From Melghirimyces algeriensis (GTDB taxonomy: Bacteria > Bacillota > Bacilli > Thermoactinomycetales > DSM-45169), in contig NZ_FXTI01000010.1 in the NCBI RefSeq assembly GCF_900182565.1, forward strand, positions 51,384 through 115,383: 64,000 nt of DNA. The letters run 5' to 3'. Numbering within the stretch: the stretch's first letter is position 1; the number at the start of each line of letters is the position of its first letter. The notes under the pieces are model-generated. The model saw nothing but the letters and a program-made list of their open reading frames with translations, did no database searches and was not told the DNA's origin. Positions 9,344-18,839 of the stretch are shown here, piece after piece. Made by a program: the position numbers and the translations under genes.

Positions 9344-9551
9344 AATTTCTCCTGAAATGGGCTGATTCCCAGAGGCTGATTGGTTTGTTCCATCTGGGTT
9401 CAACCCCATTTTTTAAATACCCTTTGTCACATTTTTGGATTCATGGTAAATTAGGCAAAGTTGGGTTAAAATTTTCGTTGATTTTATTTGAAGATCCCGT
9501 TTTTCGTGGGAACATCCTTCATAATGGTGGGAGAATGGGGGGAGAAAAATA

Positions 9552-10673
9552 ATGGAGCGTGTGATCATTCTTACAATGGGGTTTGGTACGGGACATAACG
9601 CAGCGGCCCAAGCAGTTGCCGATGAATTTCAACAATCCGGTGTGGTTGTGAAAATAGTCGATCTGTTGGAACTGGTGCCCAGTAAGTTTCATCCATTTTT
9701 ACAGTCCGGATACAGCCAAATGTTAAACCGTTTTCCCTCGTTTTATCATTATCTTTATGACAGTACGTCTCAATCACGGATTCTCCGGTCTGTTTCAAAA
9801 GGATTTATTGAAAAGATGGGTTGGATGATCCGGAAAAAGCTGATTCATACGTTGGATCACTTTCACCCCACCCGTTTAGTGACCACCCACCCTTTTTCCC
9901 TGTTGTTACTTCCTTCTAAATGGAGGCAATTGCCCTCCACTGGTGTGATTACAGATTATGAACTGCATCCGCTATGGTTAGCGCGGGTCCCCAATATTCT
10001 GTGTATACCGCCTCGTTTGCTTCAACGCGGGGAGCTGGATCGTTTGAAATGGCAGACGGGATGTCAGGCAGTGGAAACGGGAATTCCCTGTAACCCCCGT
10101 TTCCGAGAACGGATATCCACACAGGAAGCCCGACAGCGGTTACATTTTAGGGGAGATATTCCTTTGATTCTCGTAATGGGCGGTGGATTGGGCTGTGGTC
10201 CTTTTCCTTCTCTGGTAAAGGAATTAAGCCATATGGACCGTTCCACTCAAATCCAGGTATTGACAGGAAAAAATGAAAAACTGTACCAGGATCTGTCCAG
10301 ACGGTTTTATGCTGGACGGGTGCGTGTGGATTCCTATCGGGAGGATGTCTCTCTACTGATGGATGCTGCAGATCTCCTGGTGACGAAGCCAGGAGGATTA
10401 AGCGTAACAGAAGCAATGGTCAAACAAGTTCCCATGCTGTTGTTTGAAGCATTTCCCGGACAAGAGATTGCCAACCAGAAATATCTTGTTCGACAAGGGG
10501 TTGCGTTGCATGCGCGTCCAGAAACAGTTGGCAGGTTGGCAAAACACCTTTTGACTCATCCTGAGCAACGAAAGGAAATGGCCAAACGTCTGGGTGTACT
10601 GGCTCGTCCCAATGCTGCCAGACGGATTGTCAAAGAATCACTTCAGGTAAAGCGACTCTTTTCCGTACTGTGA
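9552..10673 (+). CDS. GT28-family glycosyltransferase, MGDG synthase-like (UgtP-related)
   Basis: 373 residues. The N-terminus (ILTMGFGTGHNAAAQAV) is the MGDG-synthase acceptor-side domain and the C-terminal half has the nucleotide-sugar site (TKPGGLSVTEAMVKQVP). The family transfers glucose or galactose from a UDP-sugar to diacylglycerol or related lipids at the inner membrane face. No membrane helix is seen, so a peripheral protein is expected. The gene appears monocistronic; a weak hairpin (AGTCCC / GGGGCT then T-run, about 10694-10720) follows it. Confidence 0.8.
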   Translation: MERVIILTMGFGTGHNAAAQAVADEFQQSGVVVKIVDLLELVPSKFHPFLQSGYSQMLNRFPSFYHYLYDSTSQSRILRSVSKGFIEKMGWMIRKKLIHTLDHFHPTRLVTTHPFSLLLLPSKWRQLPSTGVITDYELHPLWLARVPNILCIPPRLLQRGELDRLKWQTGCQAVETGIPCNPRFRERISTQEARQRLHFRGDIPLILVMGGGLGCGPFPSLVKELSHMDRSTQIQVLTGKNEKLYQDLSRRFYAGRVRVDSYREDVSLLMDAADLLVTKPGGLSVTEAMVKQVPMLLFEAFPGQEIANQKYLVRQGVALHARPETVGRLAKHLLTHPEQRKEMAKRLGVLARPNAARRIVKESLQVKRLFSVL

Positions 10674-10788
10674 ATAAGAATAAAAAACACACAGAGTCCC
10701 ATTTAGCGGGGCTTTTTTCTTTATCCAAAAAACACTTGCCAATATTCTCTTTTTAAGAATATGCTGAATGAAAAGGGGGGATGGATCG

Positions 10789-11811
10789 ATGAAACTTGTT
10801 ACATATATTGCGAAAGAAAGGGCACTACCCATCAGTAGCGGTCGCCTTCCAAAGGAGGCACGGATTGGTTGGGTGCAAGAGGAAATGATTGTGGATATCG
10901 GATTGGCTCAACAGTGGGCAGTCTTCAATCATGGTCTTCCGAAGACCCAGATTCTCCCTACAGATATGCAGTGTTTTTTGGAGACGGGTTCTCAAGGGTT
11001 GGAGACTCTTTCCCAAGTAGCTGAAACCGTCGACGGAAAGGACCTTCGTTCTCTTCAGGTGGAAGGGAAACTGGTCGCTCGATCCATGCAAACGGTGACT
11101 TTATTATCACCGCTTCCAACACCTCGAAGCTTTCGGGATTTTTATGCTTTTGAACAGCATGTCAAGACAGCGCGAGCGAAGAGGGGACTGGATATGGTCC
11201 CGGAATGGTATGAGATTCCCGTTTTCTATTTTTCCAATCCGTATACAATGATTGGGCCTGAAGCAGCAGTAGAAAAACCTTGGAACACAGAAGAGTTGGA
11301 TTATGAATTGGAGGTGGCTTGTGTCATTGGAAAAGCAGGAAAAGATCTTTCGGTAGAACAGGCGATGGATTATGTTGCAGGGTTTTGTATCCTAAATGAT
11401 TGGAGTGCGAGGGATTTACAACGAAAGGAGATGAAAGTGGGTCTGGGTCCTGCGAAAGGGAAGGATTTTGCCACTTCCCTGGGTCCTTGGTTGGTCACCT
11501 TGGATGAATTGGAAGATCGCCGATCTGAAAATGAATTGGATCTGACAATGGTTGCACGAGTGAACGGGCAGGAACTTTCCAGAGGAAATGTCCGGGATTT
11601 AACGTATTCCTTTGCACAGATGATCGTACAGGCTTCGCGAAACTGTCCCTTGCAGCCGGGAGATCTAATTGGCTCCGGTACGGTAGGGACGGGATGTATT
11701 CTGGAGTTGGGGACAGATGTTCATCGCTGGTTGGAACCCGGTGATGAGGTGGAGCTGGAGGTTGAGAGGTTGGGAGTACTGAAAAACAAGGTTGTTGACT
11801 CCTCATGTTGA
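10789..11811 (+). CDS. Fumarylacetoacetate hydrolase-family protein
   Basis: 340 residues from the ATG at 10789, chosen because GGGGGG lies eight bases upstream; an upstream in-frame ATG at 10768 would embed that site. The FAH core has the metal-binding acidic residues in EELDYELEVACVIGK and LNDWSARDLQRKEM, and GPAKGKDFATSLGPWLV. Family members cleave or decarboxylate beta-diketo acids, often in aromatic degradation. No pathway genes lie beside it, so the substrate is open. Confidence 0.85.
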   Translation: MKLVTYIAKERALPISSGRLPKEARIGWVQEEMIVDIGLAQQWAVFNHGLPKTQILPTDMQCFLETGSQGLETLSQVAETVDGKDLRSLQVEGKLVARSMQTVTLLSPLPTPRSFRDFYAFEQHVKTARAKRGLDMVPEWYEIPVFYFSNPYTMIGPEAAVEKPWNTEELDYELEVACVIGKAGKDLSVEQAMDYVAGFCILNDWSARDLQRKEMKVGLGPAKGKDFATSLGPWLVTLDELEDRRSENELDLTMVARVNGQELSRGNVRDLTYSFAQMIVQASRNCPLQPGDLIGSGTVGTGCILELGTDVHRWLEPGDEVELEVERLGVLKNKVVDSSC

Positions 11812-11848
11812 AAGGATTCCATGGTGGAAGCTCTCTTAATAAAAACAT

Positions 11849-11878
11849 TTGACAGAAGGTTTTTATCTGCTACATAAT
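11849..11878 (+). promoter_or_regulatory. Sigma-A promoter of the S-box/hom transcript
   Basis: TTGACA at 11849-11854 and CATAAT at 11873-11878 with an 18-bp spacer, about 30 bases before the riboswitch. Confidence 0.6.
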
Positions 11879-11908
11879 GATAAACAACTGAATAGAATGG
11901 ATCTGCTC

Positions 11909-12087
11909 GTTATCCAGAGAGGTGGAGGGACTGGCCCGATGAAACCCGGCAACCCGCCCGCGCGAAATACGCGGGTATGGTGCCAATTCCTGCAACGTCC
12001 GGTGGCGTTGAGAGATAAGGAGTGGGAAGACGGTTTTGCGATATGTGTCGAATACAGTCAACCCCCTCTTTATAGAGGGGGTTTTTT
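11909..12087 (+). promoter_or_regulatory. SAM-I (S-box) riboswitch with terminator
   Basis: Aptamer at 11909-12020: P1 strand GTTATCCAGAGAGG, core GATGAAACCCGGCAACC, GGTGCCAATTCCTGC and closing strand TGAGAGATAAGG, as in the classical S-box. A terminator follows (CCCCCTCT / AGAGGGGG then T6, 12062-12087), 21 bases before the hom start codon. When SAM is high, transcription stops; when methionine/SAM is short, hom is expressed. Confidence 0.96.
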
Positions 12088-12108
12088 ATTCATGGAGGAG
12101 GAGAAGCT

Positions 12109-13374
12109 GTGAATCAGATTGGAGTGGGATTATTAGGTTTTGGTACAGTGGGTTCAGGTGTGTTTCATGCTCTCAGGTCTCAGGAAGATGTGATTTTCCG
12201 ACGGACAGGAACTTCATTGAAGGTGCGGACCGTTTTGGTTCAAAATCATGAAAAAAAGAGAATCCCGGATGTGCGCTCCATTCTCACCACGGACTTTTCT
12301 GATGTATTAAAAACGGATATTCAAGTGGTGGTAGAGGCGATGGGTGGAGTGGAACCCGCTCTGACTTATGTAAAACAGGCGATGGAAATGGGGTTGCACA
12401 TTGTGACAGCCAATAAGGAATTGGTAGCCAAACACGGGGTGGAACTTGAACGAACAGCCCGTCGAAAGGGTGTGCAATTCCTCTGTGAAGCCAGTGTGGG
12501 CGGGGGTATTCCGGTTTTAGGGACTTTGTTGCATTTTCTAAAAAGCAATCGAATCTATCGAATATCCGGTATTCTCAATGGAACCACCAACTATATTTTA
12601 AGCCGGATGAGCGATGAGGGGGATTCGTTTGAACAGGTATTGGAAGAGGCTCGGAGACAGGGATATGCTGAAGCAGATCCCACAGCCGATATCGATGGGT
12701 TTGACGCTGCCTATAAGCTGTCCATACTTGGCCGGATCGCTTTTGAGGCTGATGTCCCGGTATCAAACATACGAAGAGAAGGGATTCGGGATGTGACAGC
12801 GTTAGAATTGAATTTGGCTCGTCGGTTAGGGTATACGATTAAGCTATTGGCGGTGGGGGAGCAGTATGGAGAGAACGGACCCATCACTTTAGGAGTGGAG
12901 CCGACGTTGCTTTCGATCACACATCCGTTGGCATCCGTTCATGGCATTTATAACGCCATTCATTTGGAAGGCGATGTGGTTCAGGATTTGACTTTGGTTG
13001 GACAAGGAGCGGGAGATTTACCCACATCCAGTGCGATATTAGAAGATTTGTGCAATCTATTTGTTCTCTCCCCGCCAAAACGTTCCCTGTCCAGAGAACC
13101 GTTGCTGTTGCCTGAAGAACAACGGGGAGGGGTCCGTTTTGTTTGCCTGGAACCTTCCCAAACGTCAGAGGATCTGAATGCAAACGAGTTGCGACAACGC
13201 CTTCAATCCATCGGGCTCCCAGTGGAAGATACGGTGGTTTCTCCGGAAGGAGGGGCAGCATTTATTATTCATCGGTGGCATCCCTCTTTCCCATCCGTTC
13301 TGGTGGCAGAATTGGGATGGGATATATCCAGGATGACGATTCGTCCTGTTCATGGGGCCAAACGTGTTTATTAG
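12109..13374 (+). CDS. hom: Homoserine dehydrogenase
   Basis: 421 residues, GTG start behind GGAGGAGGAGAAGCT. It reduces aspartate semialdehyde to homoserine, the branch point to methionine and threonine. An N-terminal Rossmann motif (GLLGFGTVGSGVF), the catalytic region (ILNGTTNYILSRM ... DPTADIDGFDAAYKL) and a C-terminal extension of about 90 residues compatible with an ACT regulatory domain are present. The S-box in its leader ties it to methionine supply rather than threonine alone. thrC and thrB are not adjacent here. Confidence 0.95.
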   Translation: MNQIGVGLLGFGTVGSGVFHALRSQEDVIFRRTGTSLKVRTVLVQNHEKKRIPDVRSILTTDFSDVLKTDIQVVVEAMGGVEPALTYVKQAMEMGLHIVTANKELVAKHGVELERTARRKGVQFLCEASVGGGIPVLGTLLHFLKSNRIYRISGILNGTTNYILSRMSDEGDSFEQVLEEARRQGYAEADPTADIDGFDAAYKLSILGRIAFEADVPVSNIRREGIRDVTALELNLARRLGYTIKLLAVGEQYGENGPITLGVEPTLLSITHPLASVHGIYNAIHLEGDVVQDLTLVGQGAGDLPTSSAILEDLCNLFVLSPPKRSLSREPLLLPEEQRGGVRFVCLEPSQTSEDLNANELRQRLQSIGLPVEDTVVSPEGGAAFIIHRWHPSFPSVLVAELGWDISRMTIRPVHGAKRVY

Positions 13375-13504
13375 GGGTCGTGATGGACAGTGGACCCTCT
13401 CCCGAACCAATGAATCGTCATTTTACCGCTTTCAAGTTTGAGAAGGCGTGCTGGGTTTCGGTACAATGAAAGGAACGACTGTTTATTGGAGAAGAGGATG
13501 GAGT

Positions 13505-14890
13505 ATGAAAGGGATTCGCTTAAAAAAGGGACAAGTGATTGATCTACCTGTTCGTCGTTTGGGAATCAATGGAGAAGGAATCGGTTTTTATCAAAAACAG
13601 GTGGTGTTTGTCGAAGGAGCGATTCCGGGAGAAACGGTTCGGACGCGGATTGCTGAGGTATATTCCAAGTATGTTCGCGGGAAAATATTGCAATTGAAAA
13701 AAGCCTCCCCTCATCGAGTAAAAGCGCCTTGTCCGGTTTTTCGGGAGTGTGGGGGGTGTCAACTGCAACACATCAACTATCCCAAACAACTGGAATTGAA
13801 ACGGGAGTTGGTGGTGGAAACTTTTTCGCGATATACCGGCAGAAAAGATATTCCCATTCAAGAAACGATTGGGATGGAGACTCCTTGGAATTATCGAAAC
13901 AAGGCTCAACTGCCACTTAAGAATCTGGATTCCCGTTTGGTGATGGGGCTCTATGCTGCCGGTTCGCATCGCTTAATTGATGTGGGAAACTGTGGGGTTC
14001 AACATCCATTAACCAATCAGATCCTGGAAACAACAAGGAAAGTATTGGAAGAAATGTCGGTACCGGTCTATCATGAAAAAAAACATCGAGGCACTATTCG
14101 CTATCTGGCTACCCGGATTGGGTTGACAACAGGGGAGGCGCAATTGATCCTCATCAGTCGCACATCCCATCTTCCGTATGAGGCGGAAGTGGTGAGGCGG
14201 TTGCGAGAACGTCTTCCTCAGGTGGTTAGCATTGTAGTCAATGTGAATCCCCAACGAACCTCCAGGGTGTTTGGTGAAAAAACGCGCGTCCTCTGGGGGG
14301 AGGAAAAGATGAAAGAAAAGCTGGGGTCGCTCACTTTTGCTCTCTCCGCTCCGGCTTTTTTTCAACTCAATCCGGTTCAGACAGTAAAGTTGTATGATGA
14401 AGTGAAACGGCTTGCGGGTCTTACCGGCCGGGAAACACTGGTGGATGCTTATTGTGGGTCGGGAACCATTGGGTTATGGTTGGCTCACAAAGTGAAACAG
14501 GTTAGGGGGATGGATACCGTCCCGGAAGCGATTGAGGATGCACGGGAAAATGCCCGCATCAATGGAATTGAGAATGTAACATATGATGTAGGGGCTGCGG
14601 AGAACCTGCTTCCTGATTGGTTGGATCAGGGGTTTCGTCCGGATGTGGTGGTGGCGGACCCTCCCCGAACAGGACTTGGGAAAGCGTTTATGGAAGCACT
14701 CATCCGTATTCAGGTTCCCCGTTTTGTTTATGTTTCCTGTAATCCATCTACTTTGGCCAAAGATTGCAACCGTTTGATCCAATCCGGTTATCGGGTAGAG
14801 GCGGTTGTTCCGGTGGATATGTTTCCCCAGACCTCTCAAGTGGAGTGTTGTACACTGTTGGTGCACGAATCCTCAAGCAGGGAAGGGTGA
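13505..14890 (+). CDS. 23S rRNA (uracil-5-)-methyltransferase, RlmD/RlmCD family
   Basis: 461 residues from the ATG at 13505 (site AGAGGATGGAG). Order of parts: TRAM RNA-binding domain (about 1-65), iron-sulfur cysteines C76, C82 and C85 (CPVFRECGGC) with a further Cys in DVGNCGVQ, and a SAM methyltransferase domain with DAYCGSGTIGLWLA, DPPRTGLG and the nucleophile loop YVSCNPSTLAKD. It methylates uridine C5 in 23S rRNA. The amidohydrolase gene starts four bases after its stop, so they are probably co-transcribed. Confidence 0.9.
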   Translation: MKGIRLKKGQVIDLPVRRLGINGEGIGFYQKQVVFVEGAIPGETVRTRIAEVYSKYVRGKILQLKKASPHRVKAPCPVFRECGGCQLQHINYPKQLELKRELVVETFSRYTGRKDIPIQETIGMETPWNYRNKAQLPLKNLDSRLVMGLYAAGSHRLIDVGNCGVQHPLTNQILETTRKVLEEMSVPVYHEKKHRGTIRYLATRIGLTTGEAQLILISRTSHLPYEAEVVRRLRERLPQVVSIVVNVNPQRTSRVFGEKTRVLWGEEKMKEKLGSLTFALSAPAFFQLNPVQTVKLYDEVKRLAGLTGRETLVDAYCGSGTIGLWLAHKVKQVRGMDTVPEAIEDARENARINGIENVTYDVGAAENLLPDWLDQGFRPDVVVADPPRTGLGKAFMEALIRIQVPRFVYVSCNPSTLAKDCNRLIQSGYRVEAVVPVDMFPQTSQVECCTLLVHESSSREG

Positions 14891-14894
14891 AAGC

Positions 14895-16487
14895 ATGGCA
14901 AGTCAAATCTATTTCAATGGCCGGATTTGTACCTTGGACCCCAAAAATCCCCAAGCTGAAGCAGTTCTGGTGGAGGAAGGAAGAGTGAAGGCCGTTGGCT
15001 CCACAGAGGAAATCCTCCTTCAGTCAGGACGGGCTGGTGTTACCCGCTTCGACCTGGAAGGGGGATATGTTTATCCCGGTCTGACAGACAGTCATCTTCA
15101 TCTGATGGGACATGGAATGAAATTATCCATGCTGGATTTATCCGCTGTTCGGTCAAAAGAGGAACTTTTGTATATCGTGCGGGAACGTGCTGTACAGGTT
15201 CCGGAAGGATCATGGGTGTTGGGATTCAATTGGGATGAAAACAAGTTTTCCGTTCCGGTCCCACCGATGAAGGAAGAATTGGACGAAGTATCCCCCAACC
15301 GGCCTGTGATCCTCAGTCGGGTGTGTTATCATGTACACGCAGTAAACAGTGCTGCTCTCCGGGCCGCAGGTATTTTCCGGGAAATATCCGATCCGTCAGA
15401 CGGTAAATACGGAAGAGATCTGGATGGTGAATTGAATGGGTTGGTTTATGAAAATGCCTCTCAGCCGATTTTTGATGCGATTCCCCCTTGGACGTTGACG
15501 GAGCGGATGAATTTTGCTCGAATTGGAGCCCAGGATGCATTATCGAAAGGGCTGACCGGGGTACATACTGAGGATTTGCGTTCGGCTAAACGCGTGAAAG
15601 ACTTGATTCATATTTTTGAAGGATTGCTGGAAGAAGGAGTACGATTGCGAACGCATCACTTGGTCTATTACCCTTTTCTTCAGGAATTTCAAGAGATCGC
15701 AAGGAATTTGTCTTACAAGGATCAATGGTTTCGATTTGGGGCTGTCAAGCTGTTTGCTGATGGCTCTTTTGGTGGCAGGACTGCCTTGTTGTCCCAACCT
15801 TATGCAGACGATCCATCCACTTGTGGATTTGCTGTTCATACAGAGCAGGAGTTGGAGGAGCGAGTCCGGAAAGTACGGACTGCCGGGATGCCCATTGCCA
15901 TTCATGCCATTGGAGACAAAGCCGCAGAAATGGCAATCCAGGCGATGGAAAACCAACCGTTCATCCATGGAAACTTGCGGGATCGATTGGTTCATGGTCA
16001 AATTCTTCGAGAGGACTTATTGGATCGAATGGTACGGATGCCATTGGCGGTCGATATCCAACCTCGGTTTGTGGCGAGCGACTTTCCCTGGGTGATGGAC
16101 CGATTGCCTCGTCCACTGTTTCATACCGCTTATGCATGGAAAAGCTTGTTAAACAAAGGGATTCCTATCGGTGGAGGAAGTGATGCTCCCATTGAGCCGA
16201 TTGACCCCCTTTTGGGGATGCATGCAGCGATCACCCGACGTTCTCCGGAAGGGAAAGAGGTGTATATGCCGGAACAGAAGTTGACCCCCCTTGAAGCCCT
16301 TTCTCTTTTTACCATTGGAAGTGCCCAGGCTGCGGGTGAAGAAAAGGAACGGGGTACGATCAGCATAGGAAAATATGCAGATCTGTCTGTTTTTGACCGG
16401 GATCTTCTTTCGCCAGAACCGGATTCGATCCTGGAGGCGACACCGCTTCTCACGGTGGTAAACGGTGAAGTGGCTTATCAAGTATAA
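14895..16487 (+). CDS. Amidohydrolase, YtcJ-like (Amidohydro_3)
   Basis: 530 residues from the ATG at 14895; the start gives the expected MASQIYFNGRICTLD. Metal-site motifs seen: DSHLHLMGHG (HxH), AVKLFADGSFGGRTALL, IHAIGDKA, and GSDAPIEPIDPL with the metal-bound Asp. A YtcJ-type zinc hydrolase acting on N-acyl or amide substrates in the cytoplasm; the substrate is unknown. It directly follows the rRNA methyltransferase and is closed by a terminator at 16549. Confidence 0.85.
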   Translation: MASQIYFNGRICTLDPKNPQAEAVLVEEGRVKAVGSTEEILLQSGRAGVTRFDLEGGYVYPGLTDSHLHLMGHGMKLSMLDLSAVRSKEELLYIVRERAVQVPEGSWVLGFNWDENKFSVPVPPMKEELDEVSPNRPVILSRVCYHVHAVNSAALRAAGIFREISDPSDGKYGRDLDGELNGLVYENASQPIFDAIPPWTLTERMNFARIGAQDALSKGLTGVHTEDLRSAKRVKDLIHIFEGLLEEGVRLRTHHLVYYPFLQEFQEIARNLSYKDQWFRFGAVKLFADGSFGGRTALLSQPYADDPSTCGFAVHTEQELEERVRKVRTAGMPIAIHAIGDKAAEMAIQAMENQPFIHGNLRDRLVHGQILREDLLDRMVRMPLAVDIQPRFVASDFPWVMDRLPRPLFHTAYAWKSLLNKGIPIGGGSDAPIEPIDPLLGMHAAITRRSPEGKEVYMPEQKLTPLEALSLFTIGSAQAAGEEKERGTISIGKYADLSVFDRDLLSPEPDSILEATPLLTVVNGEVAYQV

Positions 16488-16548
16488 AATTTATGAATGT
16501 TTATTTTTGTCAGTAGTTTCAAATGCTCCTCTTTTGCTGTAATCTCTG

Positions 16549-16571
16549 CCGGCAATGCCGGTTCTTTTTTT
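16549..16571 (+). terminator. Terminator after the amidohydrolase
   Basis: CCGGC-AAT-GCCGG followed by TTCTTTTTTT. Confidence 0.75.
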
Positions 16572-16608
16572 ACTTTCAGGCGAATAGAGTGGAGTTGGGG
16601 TGACAGAT

Positions 16609-17031
16609 ATGGCTCGAGTGCGAACGAACAGTGCACAAACCAAATTGTTGGCTCGACTGATGCGGGCAGAAGCGGAAGGAGAAGGGGATATTGGCATGCT
16701 CCTGGTGGGAAATGTCGGGGTGAACCGGGTGGTGGCCGATTGTTTGGACTTTGATGATATTCGGACGATCAAGCAGATGGTGTTTCAATCACCGGGTGGG
16801 TTTGAAGCGGTTCAGAAACCATATTTCTACCAACGGGCCCGAAATCGGGAAATTCGGCTGGCTAACCGGGTGATCCAGGGAGAGCGAAGGGACCCTGCCT
16901 CCAATGCCTTGTGGTTTTTCCGACCGACGGGAGCTTGTCCTGCGCGTTGGTTTAACCAGGTACAGAGCGGTCGGTATAAAGCGCATTGCTTCTATCTTCC
17001 CACGTATGCTGATTGCCCATCTGTTTATTAA
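16609..17031 (+). CDS. cwlJ: Spore cortex-lytic hydrolase CwlJ
   Basis: 140 residues. Whole-length resemblance to B. subtilis CwlJ: LLARLMRAEAEGEGDIGMLL, GNVGVNRVVADC, YFYQRARNREIRLANR and ALWFFRPTGACPARWFNQ. Hydrolase_2 fold with no signal peptide, as usual for CwlJ, which is assembled in the spore coat and triggered by calcium-dipicolinate. I chose ATG 16609 (MARVRTNS, like MAVVRATS); an in-frame GTG at 16600 is possible. gerQ follows, the known genetic partner. Confidence 0.93.
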   Translation: MARVRTNSAQTKLLARLMRAEAEGEGDIGMLLVGNVGVNRVVADCLDFDDIRTIKQMVFQSPGGFEAVQKPYFYQRARNREIRLANRVIQGERRDPASNALWFFRPTGACPARWFNQVQSGRYKAHCFYLPTYADCPSVY

Positions 17032-17048
17032 TGAAAGGGGGAAAAGAC

Positions 17049-17357
17049 GTGTATTGGTATCAACATCCTTTTCACACAGCATCTGAAGGCTGGGTTTCAC
17101 AGCGGAGAGAAGAGAGAGTCTATACAGAAGATCTGTTGAATCGAAATATTGGAAAATTGATTACATTTTATCTGACATACGAAAATAATCGGGAGTGGAA
17201 TGCGAAGGTCCTGACAGGAGAATTGCGGGAAGTGGGACGGGACTTTGTTCTGGTTCGGGATCAAAAAACGGGGAAGGATCATATTTTGATGAATATTAAT
17301 ATTGATTATTATGTCTTTGAAAAGCAACCTGCCCGTTTGGTAGAACCGCGCCAATAA
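17049..17357 (+). CDS. gerQ: Spore coat protein GerQ
   Basis: 102 residues from the GTG at 17049 (site AAAGGGGG). The conserved core is clear: TEDLLNRNIGKLITFYLTYE, NNREWNAKV, GRDFVLVRDQKTGKDHILM, NINIDYYVF. GerQ is needed for CwlJ to localise in the coat and is a transglutaminase substrate. It lacks the long proline/tyrosine-rich N-terminus of the B. subtilis protein (181 aa). The gene lies 17 bases after cwlJ, as in B. subtilis. Confidence 0.92.
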   Translation: MYWYQHPFHTASEGWVSQRREERVYTEDLLNRNIGKLITFYLTYENNREWNAKVLTGELREVGRDFVLVRDQKTGKDHILMNINIDYYVFEKQPARLVEPRQ

Positions 17358-17364
17358 CGGAATT

Positions 17365-17400
17365 AAAAATCTGCTGACTTAAAAGCAGTCAGCAGATTTT
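17365..17400. terminator. Bidirectional terminator between gerQ and ytoQ
   Basis: AAAATCTGCTGACT / AGTCAGCAGATTTT hairpin between two convergent genes. Confidence 0.85.
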
Positions 17401-17413
17401 GCATTTCAATACA

Positions 17414-17857
17414 TTATTCCAGGACATAGGCCAAAGCATCCAATGCCTGATCCGGCGTTTCCACGACAACTTGTGCTCGTTGGGCCAGTTCTTTCAAAGG
17501 ATGAACAAGCCCTTCAGGGCGTACCAAAATCAAAGGTTTTCCGGATTGGATGGCGGTGGCTGCGTCCATGGCGGTATTCCACTGTCTGTACTTCTCTCCA
17601 AACAAGGCAATCACGACATCTGCTTTTTCCATCCAGATTCGGGTTCGAAGATTGTTAAATTCCGACGCAGCCTGGTCTCTATAGACGGGATTGGGCTGCT
17701 TTCCTTTTATTTGTTCGCCGATATCATCAGATCGGTCATGATTTTCCTGAGGTCCTTTCAGAATCAGGGGAAGCCCACGTTCCTTCGCTTTTTGTCGGAA
17801 TTGTTCGCGCCAATCATCGTGAATCTGTCCCGCTAGGTAGACAATCAGTTCCATCAT
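17414..17857 (-). CDS. ytoQ: YtoQ family protein
   Basis: 147 residues (or 146 from the second ATG; AAAGGAG precedes both). Matches B. subtilis YtoQ over its length: MELIVYLAGQIHDDWREQF, GPQENHDRSDDIGE, ALFGEKYRQWNTAMDA, LVRPEGLVHPLKEL. The fold resembles nucleoside 2-deoxyribosyltransferases, but the biochemical role is not known. Divergent from azoR. Confidence 0.9.
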   Translation of the reverse strand: MMELIVYLAGQIHDDWREQFRQKAKERGLPLILKGPQENHDRSDDIGEQIKGKQPNPVYRDQAASEFNNLRTRIWMEKADVVIALFGEKYRQWNTAMDAATAIQSGKPLILVRPEGLVHPLKELAQRAQVVVETPDQALDALAYVLE

Positions 17858-17961
17858 ATGTCTCCTTTCTAGAAAAGCTGTGTCAACCTTGCTTCTTTTG
17901 GCTTCATTCCTATTTTAGCAAATCATGAATCTTTGTATATAGATCGGGTGAAATGAATCAC

Positions 17962-17996
17962 TTGACAAAAGTAAGTAATACATCTATCATTACTTA
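17962..17996 (+). promoter_or_regulatory. azoR promoter with overlapping dyad operator
   Basis: TTGACA (17962-17967) and TATCAT (17985-17990), spacer 17. A perfect 8-bp dyad, TAAGTAAT-N9-ATTACTTA (17972-17996), covers the spacer and the -10 box, where a repressor would block RNA polymerase. Its shape suits MarR/DUF24-type regulators that control azoreductases in Bacillus; no such regulator gene is in the window. Confidence 0.7.
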
Positions 17997-18044
17997 TATA
18001 AAGTTAGTTCCTGAATATTTTTCAGTAAAGAAAGGTGAAATGTT

Positions 18045-18704
18045 ATGGGCAAAGTATTGTATATAACGGCCAACCCAAAGGCTGCGAAGGATTCCTACAG
18101 CTTGACGGTTGCTGATGAAGTCATTCGTACTTACCGGAAAATCAATTCTGCTGATGAAGTGATTCATCTGGATCTTTTCCAAGAGGAAATCCCATTGATT
18201 GACGGAGATATCCTGGAGGCTTGGGGGAAACTGGGCTCCGGTGCTTCGTTTGAATCCTTGACGGATTCACAACAGAAAAAAGTGGCAAGACAAAACGAGT
18301 TGTTGGAACAGTTTATGGAAGCGGATCGATATGTTATTGCGATTCCGATGTGGAATTTTGGGGTACCACCATTGATGAAGGCCTATATTGATAATGTTGC
18401 CATTGCCGGGAAGACATTTAAATATACGGAAGAAGGACCTGTAGGTCTTCTCCAAGGGAAAAAAGCATTGATTGTTCAGGCATCGGGTGGTGTATACAGT
18501 GAGGGACCAGCTGCTGAACTGGATTTTGCCAGCCGTTCTTTGAAAGCTGTCCTGAATCTTGTGGGTGTTACAGATGTAGAAACGGTCTATGTGGAAGGTG
18601 TGAGCCAGTATCCCGATCAGGTGGATGAGATCCGGGAAAAAGCCATTAAACAGGCAAATGAGAAAGCGAAAACATTTGCCCAGGACACCGTTGTTCCGTC
18701 TTAA
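18045..18704 (+). CDS. azoR: FMN-dependent NADH:azo/quinone oxidoreductase
   Basis: 219 residues. Flavodoxin-like fold: VLYITANPKAAKDSYSLT binds the FMN phosphate, IPMWNFGVPPLMKAYIDN and QASGGVYSEGP are family signatures. These enzymes reduce azo dyes and quinones by two electrons and protect against thiol-reactive compounds. Monocistronic, with an overlapping operator, which suggests induction by electrophiles. Confidence 0.92.
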   Translation: MGKVLYITANPKAAKDSYSLTVADEVIRTYRKINSADEVIHLDLFQEEIPLIDGDILEAWGKLGSGASFESLTDSQQKKVARQNELLEQFMEADRYVIAIPMWNFGVPPLMKAYIDNVAIAGKTFKYTEEGPVGLLQGKKALIVQASGGVYSEGPAAELDFASRSLKAVLNLVGVTDVETVYVEGVSQYPDQVDEIREKAIKQANEKAKTFAQDTVVPS

Positions 18705-18839
18705 TAAATCAGTGAGAACCAGCTTCGTCGATTTTTTGACCGGATGAGCAATCCTGGCGATTCCGGAGCAGAGGTTAACGGGTCTAACCCGTTTCAGATA
18801 TACGCTGCTTGACGAGGGAAAACGACGAAACCGTCATAA

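Noticed and set aside
18705..18839. Possible small gene between azoR and the terminator at 18840
   Set aside because: The frame has no ribosome site and runs through the terminator; a GGTTAACGGGTCTAACC dyad is visible but I cannot assign it.
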